A DNA stretch of 64,000 nucleotides from an uncultured Opitutia bacterium (GTDB taxonomy: Bacteria > Verrucomicrobiota > Verrucomicrobiia > Opitutales > Opitutaceae). The position numbers were made by a program, and so were the translations under genes. Shown here piece by piece: positions 30,101 through 36,526 of the stretch. The stretch spans positions 28,323 through 92,322 of the forward strand of contig CAIMFY010000091.1 in assembly GCA_903840415.1 (NCBI GenBank), read 5' to 3'. The stretch's first letter is position 1; every line of letters starts with the position of its first letter. The notes below the pieces were generated by a model, which saw nothing but the letters and a program-made list of their open reading frames with translations, was not told the DNA's origin and made no database searches.

Positions 30101-30297
30101 TCGGCAACCTCATCAATAGCCACTGGGGTCGCTTCAACCAGATTGGTTTCCCTTATAATTACTTCGTAAATTCCGCGACGTATGATGCCGTCGCGAACCA
30201 ATACGTTTACAATTATACCGGCACACCCCGCGGCCAGCTCCTCGACAATACGCTCACTCGCTGGCAAATGCAGGCCACCGTGCGCATCAAGTTCTAA
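27130..30297 (+). CDS. TonB-dependent receptor with carboxypeptidase-regulatory-like domain (Oar-like)
   Basis: A 1055-residue outer-membrane protein. A signal peptide (to about LGQG, residue 28) is followed by a carboxypeptidase regulatory-like beta sandwich (about 30-115, STISGTVLDASGKPLVGALV). Then a plug domain (about 150-270: SVSGQNGRYNSIQIDGVRSN, GFTGASINAVTKSGTNEFHG) and a large barrel ending TVRIKF with terminal Phe. This architecture matches Oar-like transporters and adhesins in Myxococcus and Bacteroidota/Verrucomicrobiota. Substrate unknown; no TonB box is clear. It is single-gene, with its own terminator at 30325, and lower GC at wobble positions than its neighbours in places, consistent with strong expression. 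A role in surface uptake is inferred. Confidence 0.9.
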   Translation: MKKTAIKYLLSCLLAVSSVLAPTVLGQGVASSTISGTVLDASGKPLVGALVTAVHGPTNSSVTTLTNASGRYNLPGLRVGGPYIVSATANGVKTKELTDVNLELSQVYTADLAVEGAGEVVKMQAFIATAGADALFDSYVTGSGTDLGQRRIDATPTISRALTDFARLDPRVTITDKTNGELSVSGQNGRYNSIQIDGVRSNDVFGLTSNGLPSQGNPISMDTIEAFNVEVSPYDITRSGFTGASINAVTKSGTNEFHGSLQYIWTNQNMRAKNEDPTNVNYGLRERFSEKTMAATLGGPIIKDKLFFFGSYEKYTRTDPVPTPGFQPSDAAVAQILSAFKAYNYDPGVLTNSGNQEKKDNKILAKLDWNISDAQRLSVRYNRTVGEQPIFQDFTTSNAISFSNHWYVNHQKDTNYVATLYSNWSPNFKTETKAAFSIYQTDRTPNGTIFPQVIIGSVPNAAGTGTGSVFIGTENSTQLNHLKVNNNNYTFTGTYLLNDHTITFGADYETNHFWNAFAQGIDGAYGTSTSATGFAYSALSATGISGIATNYSYSYSPTGGSLAADWGYQNPALFVQDQWHFNSRLTITAGLRLDMFSSDKPGYNAALSNYAWPTAGGRTINNSNSFDGQKLVAPRVSFNYAIDSDRKTQLRGGIGVFQGKGPGVWISNNFSNNGALIAQSTKATLATSGITNITFSADPTKQYSSTAAPTYAVNMMDDNFKLPSAMKMNLAVDRKLPWGGLVATLGYDETKTLENYYYQDLNLLPVGTLPDGRVRYSGRVNPGYTNVFLMKDTKKGDAYNFTTEIKKPWKNHWFGTFSYTYGSATDVSPVTSSTAGSNYGARMAFNPNDDQLGISNYQVKHRFVVNASRELTFFKNYRTTASLFYEARSGRPYSYVFSSDVNADTANQSNDLFYVPNGPSDPKVRFTTQAQSDAFFAWLSGMSDLKGYAGSVVPRNSATSKWIHQLDFNLSQEIPIWGNTKGEFRFDILNLGNLINSHWGRFNQIGFPYNYFVNSATYDAVANQYVYNYTGTPRGQLLDNTLTRWQMQATVRIKF

Positions 30298-30324
30298 TCG
30301 AGCCGAACTAGCGCTTCACTCCTC

Positions 30325-30357
30325 AGGCGGCCGCGAAACTCGCGGCCGCCTTTTTTT
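30325..30357 (+). terminator. Rho-independent terminator of Oar-like receptor gene
   Basis: A perfect 11-base stem GGCGGCCGCGA / TCGCGGCCGCC with a three-base AAC loop is followed by seven T (30351-30357), 28 bases after the receptor stop. Very stable; the strongest terminator in the window. Confidence 0.95.
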
Positions 30358-30439
30358 GTGCCGGTCACCGACAAAGTTTCCGATCACTCACGCCTTCGCA
30401 GGAGAAATATCGCTACCGCTCTGAATCTCGCACCTGCGG

Positions 30440-31594
30440 TCACCGCGCCGTCGCCGGTGAGGGAGCGTTACTCGCAATCGGAGGTTTGGGCCGCAGCGAA
30501 TCTAGCGTGGTGACATAATCGCGCACGCCGGCGGCCAGCGCCTCGGCGATTTGCTGGCGGAAAGCCGGCATGGCGACCCGACGGGCGTCATCCTCGTTCG
30601 TGAGGATGGCAGGTTCGACGAGCACACCGGGACACTTGAGTGTTTTCAGCACCGCCCAATGCGCGATTTTCTTTCCGCGATCCTCGGTCTTGAGCGTGTG
30701 CAGAATCTGCCGGTGCAGCGCACCGGCGAGGGTCGCGCTCCAATGATCGAAGCGGTTGACGGGTTGATCGTTCAACTCCAGCGCGGTGTCGTCGTGCGAT
30801 AGCTGGCCCCACCAGTCGGTCGCGTGCTGGGCCCGCGGTGCATAGGTGAAAACCTCGGTGCCACGGGTGTCTTTAGTGGCGGCGTTGAAGTGGATGCTGA
30901 TAAACAGATCGGCGTGCGCGCGGTTCGCGAAGTCTGGCCGCAGTGCGAGGTCGAGGGCTTTGTTGCCAGAGAGCGCGGTATCACTCTCGCGCGTCAATAC
31001 GACCTTGTAGCCCACGGTCTCGAGGAGTGTTTTCAGGCGCAACGCCACATCGAGCGTCAGGATTTTCTCCTTCAGGCCAAATGCCTTGTTTTCTGCGCCC
31101 GGATCTTCGCCGCCGTGACCCGGATCGAGGACGATGATTTTGGGCGCGGGCAGCAGCGTGCTGGTGAGGCCGGGGTGCAGTAACGGCGCGAGCGTGCGCT
31201 CGGCGTCGGTGCGGCTAATGAAGAGGTGACCGTCGCGCTGGAACACTTTTTCGCCGAGAAAAATTCGCAGCCCGTTGACGCCAGCCTCGCGGCTGTCGGC
31301 AGTGAGTTCGGCCCGGTTGGCCGGGTTCGATTTGTCGATGAGCTTGAGCGTGCGCAGTGGATCGGTCCACGTGCCCTTGCAGCCCAGCCAGAGGGCCAGA
31401 TCGGTAGCAGTCACGAAATCCACCCCGCCGAGGCGCAGGCCGGTCGGCAGTGCCGGCGTGACGAACGGTCGCGCCGGTGGCGCACGAACCGTCGTAGGTG
31501 CGGTCGGTGGCCCCGCTGGTGCGGCTCGCAAACCGGAGCCACCCAGCAGCGTGAGCGTGCCCAGTGCGACGAGACGTGAAGCCGCCGACAGCAT
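30440..31594 (-). CDS. N-acetylmuramoyl-L-alanine amidase (Amidase_3)
   Basis: A 384-residue exported peptidoglycan amidase that cuts the bond between MurNAc and the stem peptide. After a signal peptide (1-24) and Pro-rich linker, residues 50-140 form a copper-amine-oxidase-like N domain (LRIFLGEKVF, HLFISRTDAE). The zinc catalytic domain starts at IIVLDPGHGGEDPGAE (zinc His and nearby Glu), has SIHFNAA (zinc His) and CPGVLVEPAILTNEDD (catalytic Glu). AmiC-type fold, acting in cell separation. It starts 12 bp after infC, so it may be translated from the same mRNA. Confidence 0.9.
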   Translation of the reverse strand: MLSAASRLVALGTLTLLGGSGLRAAPAGPPTAPTTVRAPPARPFVTPALPTGLRLGGVDFVTATDLALWLGCKGTWTDPLRTLKLIDKSNPANRAELTADSREAGVNGLRIFLGEKVFQRDGHLFISRTDAERTLAPLLHPGLTSTLLPAPKIIVLDPGHGGEDPGAENKAFGLKEKILTLDVALRLKTLLETVGYKVVLTRESDTALSGNKALDLALRPDFANRAHADLFISIHFNAATKDTRGTEVFTYAPRAQHATDWWGQLSHDDTALELNDQPVNRFDHWSATLAGALHRQILHTLKTEDRGKKIAHWAVLKTLKCPGVLVEPAILTNEDDARRVAMPAFRQQIAEALAAGVRDYVTTLDSLRPKPPIASNAPSPATAR

Positions 31595-31606
31595 GGCGGC
31601 AGCAGC

Positions 31607-32269
31607 TTACTCGCTGTCGTCCGAGTCGGATCCGCCCGAGTCGTCGTGTTCCGGCTCCGCGTCGTCGAGGTGAATGAATTTCGGCTTGCGCTTGTTCACC
31701 GGCAGCGGCGTGAGCATGACGTGAATGTTACGACCGATCAGTTTCGGATCGGCGTCGGGGTGGCCCATGCCGGCGAGGTCGGCGACCGCGCGTTTCATCA
31801 AGTCGAAGCCGAGCTCGGTATGCGCCATTTCGCGACCACGGAACTTGAGGCGAAGCTTCACTTTGTTGCCGTGGTTGAGAAAACCCTCGGCGTGACGGAG
31901 CTTCGTCTCGAAATCGTGCGGCGCGATACGCGCGGTGAACTCGATTTCCTTGATCTTGCTCGCGGTGGTCTTCGCGTGGGAGTGCTTCTTCTGCTCCTCG
32001 TAAACCCACTTGCCGAAGTCGACGATCTTGCAGACCGGCGGGACGGCGTTGGGCGCGAACTCAACGAGATCAAGGCCGTTATCGAGCGCGAGATTGATGG
32101 CTTTAGGCGTGTCCATAATCCCGAGTTGCTTACCTTCGGGGGAAATCACGCGGACCTGCGGAACCTTGATGCGGTGGTTGCGGCGGATGGCCGCGAACGG
32201 ATCGACATTGCGTCGCTGGTAAGAGCCGGGGCGGTTGCCGCCACCGGGAGAAGGAAACGAAGTAGCCAT
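31607..32269 (-). CDS. infC: Translation initiation factor IF-3
   Basis: A 220-residue IF-3. The N domain (RNHRIKVPQVRVISPEGKQ to NLALDNGLDLVEF) and C domain (KIKEIEFTARIAPHDFETKL to KLRLKFRGREM) are both present, with an acidic Ser/Asp tail (about 205-220) beyond the usual length of 180. IF-3 binds the 30S subunit and checks start codons. The ATG at 32269 follows an in-frame TTG, so the exact start could be one codon earlier; E. coli infC uses AUU. Not followed by rpmI and rplT as in most bacteria; an amidase gene follows instead, 12 bp away. Confidence 0.95.
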   Translation of the reverse strand: MATSFPSPGGGNRPGSYQRRNVDPFAAIRRNHRIKVPQVRVISPEGKQLGIMDTPKAINLALDNGLDLVEFAPNAVPPVCKIVDFGKWVYEEQKKHSHAKTTASKIKEIEFTARIAPHDFETKLRHAEGFLNHGNKVKLRLKFRGREMAHTELGFDLMKRAVADLAGMGHPDADPKLIGRNIHVMLTPLPVNKRKPKFIHLDDAEPEHDDSGGSDSDDSE

Positions 32270-32376
32270 CAATAAGAGGTTGCGGTGCGGTGCGGTAGTT
32301 TAGGTCGGCGAGGCTTTTCACCGGGAAACGCCCTCGGAGCAAGGGTTATTTCCGAGGAGAAAACGCCCCTGGCCCG

Positions 32377-32781
32377 TCACACACTGAAACTCTCGCCGCA
32401 CGAACAGCTCGCCTTGGCGTTTGGGTTGCTGAACTTGAAACCGCCTGCGACCATCGCATCCGAATAGTCGAGGTGCGTGCCCTTGAGGTAGAGCGCGCTC
32501 TTGCTGTCCACGACGACCTGAGCGCCGCCCGTGCGCACCAAGATGTCACCCCGCTTCGGTTCCGGCACGAATTTCATCTTGTAACTGAGTCCGTTGCACC
32601 CGCCGCCCGAAATGGCCAGCCGCAGGTAGTCGCCCTGTTTTTCGCGCGCGATCAGCTTGGCGACCTTGGCGGCAGCGGCGCCAGTGAGGCGCACGAGGTT
32701 CTCGTTCCCCTCGCGCACACCCTCGGGAAGAGGCAGAGCGGACGCGGTCGGTGGAGCGGTGATGGTCGCAGAGTCGGACAT
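32377..32781 (-). CDS. Iron-sulfur cluster assembly protein, IscA/ErpA family
   Basis: A 134-residue A-type carrier that delivers Fe-S clusters. The three conserved Cys are Cys62 (GGGCNGLSYKM), Cys126 and Cys128 (SCSCGESF), in the family's C-x(60-65)-C-x-C spacing. An unconserved 25-residue N-terminus precedes the domain (NENLVRLTGAAAAKVAKLI). The start at 32781 is preferred over a GTG four codons upstream. It begins 11 bp after pdxA, so they are cotranscribed. IscA, ErpA and SufA cannot be told apart from sequence alone. Confidence 0.9.
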   Translation of the reverse strand: MSDSATITAPPTASALPLPEGVREGNENLVRLTGAAAAKVAKLIAREKQGDYLRLAISGGGCNGLSYKMKFVPEPKRGDILVRTGGAQVVVDSKSALYLKGTHLDYSDAMVAGGFKFSNPNAKASCSCGESFSV

Positions 32782-32792
32782 GGAGAGTTCCA

Positions 32793-33716
32793 CTATCGCG
32801 CAGCACGAAACTTTATCAAGCGGCGCGCCACCGTTACCGCGTTCGCGAAACTCGTCGCACTCGCGACGCCCTTCCCCGCGATACTAAACGCCGTGCCGTG
32901 ATCCGGGCTCGTTCGCACATGCGGCAGCCCGAGTGTGACGTTCACCGCCGTGTCGAAATCGATCACCTTCAGCGGCGCGAGGCCCTGATCGTGGTAGAGC
33001 GCAATCACGACGTCGAACTCGTCGCGCAGCGCGCGTGCAAACAGCGTGTCGCCCGGCTCGCAGAGCGAGAGCCCGGGAAATTCGGCGCGGATGTGGCCGA
33101 GCGCGGGATTCAGGAAATCTTTTTCCTCGGAACCCAGCAACCCGCCCTCGCCGGCGTGCGGGTTGAGCCCGCACACCCCGATCCGCGGGTTGGCAATGCC
33201 ATCGGCTCGCGCGAGTGAGTCAGCCGCTGCAACTGAGCGGTGCAGCAAGTGCGGCCCGAGCAAGCGCGAGACTTCGTGCAGCGGCACGTGCCACGTCGCG
33301 AGCACCACGCGCAATTTTCCGCCGCAAAACGCCATCACCGGCTCGCCGCCCCAGCGCGCCGCGAAAAATTCGGTCTGACCAGGAAACGGATAACCAATTT
33401 TCGCCAACTCTGCTTTGCTCACTGGCCCGGTGACAACGCCTGAAAATTCGCCAAGCTTCGCTCCCGCCGCCGCCCGCTCCATCGCCGCCCACGCCACCAG
33501 CGCGCCCTCGCCGGTTGGCTCGCCCGGTGTTACGAAAAAACCTTCCAGCCCGACCGCGATTTTCTCCGCCGCCGTGTCGAGTGCCGCAAGCCAGTGCGCC
33601 GGCCCGATCACGGCCACCTCACTCGCCTTACCCGCGTGCATTGCGAGCCACGCTGCGATCACTTCCGGCCCGACACCGGCCGGATCGCCGCACGTAATGG
33701 CGAGTTTAGCTGACAT
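32793..33716 (-). CDS. pdxA: 4-hydroxythreonine-4-phosphate dehydrogenase
   Basis: A 307-residue enzyme of pyridoxal phosphate synthesis that oxidises 4-phosphohydroxy-L-threonine. It starts ITCGDPAGVGPEV, with TGPVSKAEL, the metal-binding His in HVPLHEV, and GLNPHAGEGG near the C-terminus, plus HDQGLAPLK and SPDHGTAF, all PdxA hallmarks. E. coli PdxA has 329 residues. The start at 33716 is set by the conserved beginning and overlaps the lpxA end by 11 bases. Operon with lpxA upstream and an IscA-type gene downstream. Confidence 0.94.
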   Translation of the reverse strand: MSAKLAITCGDPAGVGPEVIAAWLAMHAGKASEVAVIGPAHWLAALDTAAEKIAVGLEGFFVTPGEPTGEGALVAWAAMERAAAGAKLGEFSGVVTGPVSKAELAKIGYPFPGQTEFFAARWGGEPVMAFCGGKLRVVLATWHVPLHEVSRLLGPHLLHRSVAAADSLARADGIANPRIGVCGLNPHAGEGGLLGSEEKDFLNPALGHIRAEFPGLSLCEPGDTLFARALRDEFDVVIALYHDQGLAPLKVIDFDTAVNVTLGLPHVRTSPDHGTAFSIAGKGVASATSFANAVTVARRLIKFRAAR

Positions 33717-34473
33717 CGTCAGCGGGACTCTCAGCTGCGCGGCGGGCGCGGGCGAAGCTGCGCTTGCCCTCGGCGAAAAACGCGAGGAAACGGCGCGCTT
33801 CCGTCGACGAAAACTTTCCGCCAGCAAGCGCCGCGGCCGCAACGCCGCGGATGTTGCCCGGCGTGAAATACACTTCTTGAAACGCCGCCTTCAGCTCCGC
33901 CATCGCCGTGCGCGGGACCGCGCGCCGGCGGAGGCCCACGACGTTGAACCCGATCACCTCGTCGCGCTCGGCGACCATCATGAAATGAGGCACATCCCGC
34001 GTGATCGAGGCGTGGCCCGCCACCATGACGCTTTCGCCGATGCGGCAGAACTGGTGCACTGCCGCGCCGCCGCCGAGAAAAGTGTGGTCGCCCACGCTCA
34101 CATGGCCAGCGAGCAGCGCCGCGTTCGCGAAGACGACGTTGCTGCCAATCTCGCAGTCGTGCGCCGCGTGGCTCGCCGCCATGAAAAAACAATTCTCACC
34201 CACCGTCGTGAACTTACCCGCGCTAATCGAGCGGTTGATCGTCACGTGCTCGCGGATGACGGTCCCCGCACCGATGCGCACGCCGGTCGCGAGCGCGCGG
34301 TCGAATTTCAAATATTGCGGATCACCGCCGAGCACCGCGAACGGATGCACCACCACACGATCGCCCAGCACGCAGTGTTTCGTGACGACCGCGTAGGCCA
34401 TGATATCGCAATCGGCGCCAAGTTGCGCACCGGGCTCGACGATCGCAGTCGGGTGAATCCTGGTCGCACTCAC
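33706..34473 (-). CDS. lpxA: UDP-N-acetylglucosamine acyltransferase LpxA
   Basis: A 255-residue left-handed beta-helix enzyme that starts lipid A synthesis by acylating UDP-GlcNAc. Hexapeptide repeats fill residues 5-190 (IHPTAIVEPGAQLG onward). The catalytic His lies in MAASHAAHDCEIG; the C-terminal helical domain has GLRRRAVPRTAMAELKAAF. The start is GTG at 34473, sharing GTGA with the stop of the small upstream gene. The organism therefore makes LPS. No lpxD, fabZ or lpxB is near, unlike the E. coli cluster. Confidence 0.94.
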   Translation of the reverse strand: MSATRIHPTAIVEPGAQLGADCDIMAYAVVTKHCVLGDRVVVHPFAVLGGDPQYLKFDRALATGVRIGAGTVIREHVTINRSISAGKFTTVGENCFFMAASHAAHDCEIGSNVVFANAALLAGHVSVGDHTFLGGGAAVHQFCRIGESVMVAGHASITRDVPHFMMVAERDEVIGFNVVGLRRRAVPRTAMAELKAAFQEVYFTPGNIRGVAAAALAGGKFSSTEARRFLAFFAEGKRSFARARRAAESPADDVS

Positions 34474-34601
34474 GAACGCGGGTTCAGCTCAGCGCGATCA
34501 TTCATTCGCTTCAGTTCCTTGTAGCACCGATACGCCCAGTATTGGGCGGCGTAGGCGCAACAGAGGATGAAGAAGCCGAAGATGCCGGTGGTGATGTTCA
34601 T
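34470..34601 (-). CDS. Small membrane peptide coupled to lpxA
   Basis: A 43-residue reading frame with one hydrophobic segment (about 4-23: TTGIFGFFILCCAYAAQYWA) followed by a basic, then polar tail (YKELKRMNDRAELNPRS). Its TGA overlaps the GTG of lpxA (GTGA), and the gene before it ends 16 bp upstream, so it fits the operon without gap. The overlap and a clear membrane profile support a real gene. Function unknown; by position it may concern lipid A or the envelope. Confidence 0.62.
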   Translation of the reverse strand: MNITTGIFGFFILCCAYAAQYWAYRCYKELKRMNDRAELNPRS

Positions 34602-34617
34602 TATTGGGGTGAGGTAA

Positions 34618-35250
34618 TCATGGTTTCGCGCGCCGCGCCGCGCCGGGCCGCTCGGTCAGCAAATCGAGCTGCGTATCCTTCAGCAGATCGTAGTTTTTCA
34701 GGAGGCGCATGACCTGAAGGGTGTCACTCTTCGAGTAGTTCTGGTTGGGCTCAATCTTGTCGAGGATATCGAGCAGCATGGCGCGAAACGAAATGATCGC
34801 GTCCACTCCGCGGGCTTTCAGCAACTCAACGCTCTGCGACCGAAACGGCTCCGCCGTCGGGAGGCTCGGCAACACCAGAATCTTCGTGAGCGTGCCGCCC
34901 GGATCGTCGGGCGTGTCGGCCGGAAAGAGGCGCGCCGCCTCCTTCAGCACGCTCTGCTGGAGAAAGCTGAAAATATCCGGGCTGCTCTTCAGCATATTCG
35001 GAGTAAACGCCATCGTGTGCCAGCCCTTCACCGCGATGACAGCCTTGTGCACGAACGAGAGTTCGTTCGAGAAAAGGAAAAAGTCCGGCTTGCGCGCACC
35101 GCGCTCCCACGCGGGGTTGAAGACCACCAGATCGATCTCCTCCTCGCCGGTCTTGCGCCGGGCGGACACCTGATACTTGCGGGCCTGGCGGACCAGAAAT
35201 CCGTTTTGCTCGAAATACTCGCGGACAATGCCTTCGTCGATCGCAGACAT
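34618..35250 (-). CDS. Conserved protein with PD-(D/E)XK-like pattern, unknown function
   Basis: A 210-residue soluble protein. The N-terminal half has an order reminiscent of PD-(D/E)XK nucleases: Glu in the first helix (EGIVREYFEQNGF), EEIDLVVFNP (Asp about 39) and AVIAVKGWHT (Lys about 74) after a beta strand. The rest is helical and ends with LLKNYDLLKDTQLDLL. I cannot name the family. It is 84 bp downstream of aroB and 16 bp upstream of the small membrane gene; no methylase or other defence partner is nearby. A DNA- or RNA-binding role is a guess from the pattern alone. Confidence 0.6.
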   Translation of the reverse strand: MSAIDEGIVREYFEQNGFLVRQARKYQVSARRKTGEEEIDLVVFNPAWERGARKPDFFLFSNELSFVHKAVIAVKGWHTMAFTPNMLKSSPDIFSFLQQSVLKEAARLFPADTPDDPGGTLTKILVLPSLPTAEPFRSQSVELLKARGVDAIISFRAMLLDILDKIEPNQNYSKSDTLQVMRLLKNYDLLKDTQLDLLTERPGAARRAKP

Positions 35251-35264
35251 GACAGAAGGGATTA

Positions 35265-35327
35265 ACCACGAAACCCACGAAGCACACGAAAAATTTCCGA
35301 CCGTCTCAGTCCGCTCCTTTTCGTGGT
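35265..35327. repeat. Intergenic inverted-repeat element
   Basis: ACCACGAAA (35265-35273) and TTTCGTGGT (35319-35327) form a perfect nine-base inverted repeat. The left arm continues into direct copies of CACGAA (CCACGAAGCACACGAA), a simple repeat type I recall between genes of Planctomycetes-Verrucomicrobia genomes. It separates aroB from the next gene and may act as a weak terminator or be a small mobile remnant. Confidence 0.55.
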
Positions 35328-35334
35328 GACTATT

Positions 35335-36420
35335 TCAGGTCGCACCCACCGAGCGGAAGCACGCCTCGGCCAGCGCCGGAGTCACATAATCATTCGTCGC
35401 CGCCTCGCCGATTTTTTTCAACACGACGAAACGCGGCAGCCCGGCGCGGACTTTTTTGTCCCGCGCCATCGCGGCCATTAGCGCCGCCAGCGGCAACGGC
35501 GCCCGCAGCCGAGTCGGCAACGCGTGGGCTGCCAACATCGCGGCGATGCGCGACTCGTCCGCTGCAGTGACAAACCCCAATTCGCGCGAAAGCCGGGCCG
35601 CGGCAACCAGTCCGATCGCAACGGCTTCGCCGTGCAAATATTCGCCGTAACCCGCAGCGTTTTCGATCGCGTGACCGAAAGTATGACCAAGGTTAAGGAG
35701 CGCGCGCCCGCCGTCCTTCGCGGATTCAAATTCATCTGCCTCCACGATGCGTGCTTTCGCCGCGCAGCAGCGGCGGATCACCGAGGCCAAGTCGGCGCTC
35801 GCGACGGTGAGGGGCGATTTTTCCAATCGCGCGAACAGATCGGCGTCACCGAGCAGCCCGTATTTGATCACTTCGGCGAGACCGGCGGCAAACTCGCGCG
35901 GCGGCAGCGTGGCGAGCAGCATCGTTGAAATAAATACGCCGCGCGGCTGGTGAAACGCGCCGGCGAGGTTTTTCCCGGCGGCCAGGTTGATGCCGGTCTT
36001 CCCGCCGACCGAACTGTCCACCATCGCCAGCAGCGTCGTCGGCACCTGATAAAAATCGATCCCGCGCAGCCAGCTCGCCGCCGCAAAGCCGCCGAGATCG
36101 CCGATGACGCCGCCGCCCACGGCGAAGAGCGCCCCACCGCGATCGAGTTTTTGCGCCGCGAGGAAATCCAGCATACGGCCGAGACCGGCGATCGATTTGG
36201 TCCCCTCGCCCGGTTCGACGGCTAGGATCGGTGCATCGCCAAACATCGCCCCCAACGCGCCGGCCTGGGCGCGCGCGAAATTCTGGTCGGTGAGCACGGC
36301 GATCCGGCGGCCCGCCGACACGAGCCGCGTAATCTCGCCACGCACCTCCGCGGACAAATCCGCGCCGAACCGAATCGGATAGCTGCGCGTCCCGAGGCTG
36401 ACGTTAAGCGTGTCGACCAT
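35335..36420 (-). CDS. aroB: 3-dehydroquinate synthase
   Basis: A 361-residue enzyme of the shikimate pathway that cyclises DAHP to 3-dehydroquinate. The NAD site is seen in GGGVIGDLGGFAAASWLRG, followed by VPTTLLAMVDSSVGGKTGIN. Zinc ligands lie in the conserved Glu of VIKYGLLG..., and His in LNLGHTFGHAIE and LHGEAVAIG. Length equals E. coli AroB (362). The start at 36420 gives the expected beginning (VDTLNVSLGTRSYPI); a 36-residue extension overlapping the divergent leader looks spurious. Divergent from the heparinase-like gene, 106 bp apart. Confidence 0.95.
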   Translation of the reverse strand: MVDTLNVSLGTRSYPIRFGADLSAEVRGEITRLVSAGRRIAVLTDQNFARAQAGALGAMFGDAPILAVEPGEGTKSIAGLGRMLDFLAAQKLDRGGALFAVGGGVIGDLGGFAAASWLRGIDFYQVPTTLLAMVDSSVGGKTGINLAAGKNLAGAFHQPRGVFISTMLLATLPPREFAAGLAEVIKYGLLGDADLFARLEKSPLTVASADLASVIRRCCAAKARIVEADEFESAKDGGRALLNLGHTFGHAIENAAGYGEYLHGEAVAIGLVAAARLSRELGFVTAADESRIAAMLAAHALPTRLRAPLPLAALMAAMARDKKVRAGLPRFVVLKKIGEAATNDYVTPALAEACFRSVGAT

Positions 36421-36526
36421 GCCGCAGAAAACGCGAGCGGACGCAGCGCGTCGAGGAGAAGTTGCCACGCAACCACCACTCCGCCCTTGCCGTCTCATGG
36501 TCTCGCCGGTTGCTTGCCGGCACCCC

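Noticed and set aside
28564..30267. 567-codon minus-strand frame
   Set aside because: Antisense shadow of the Oar-like receptor, whose domains are unmistakable.
36410..36526. Extension of the heparinase-like protein by 39 residues
   Set aside because: It would overlap the aroB start and hide the signal peptide.
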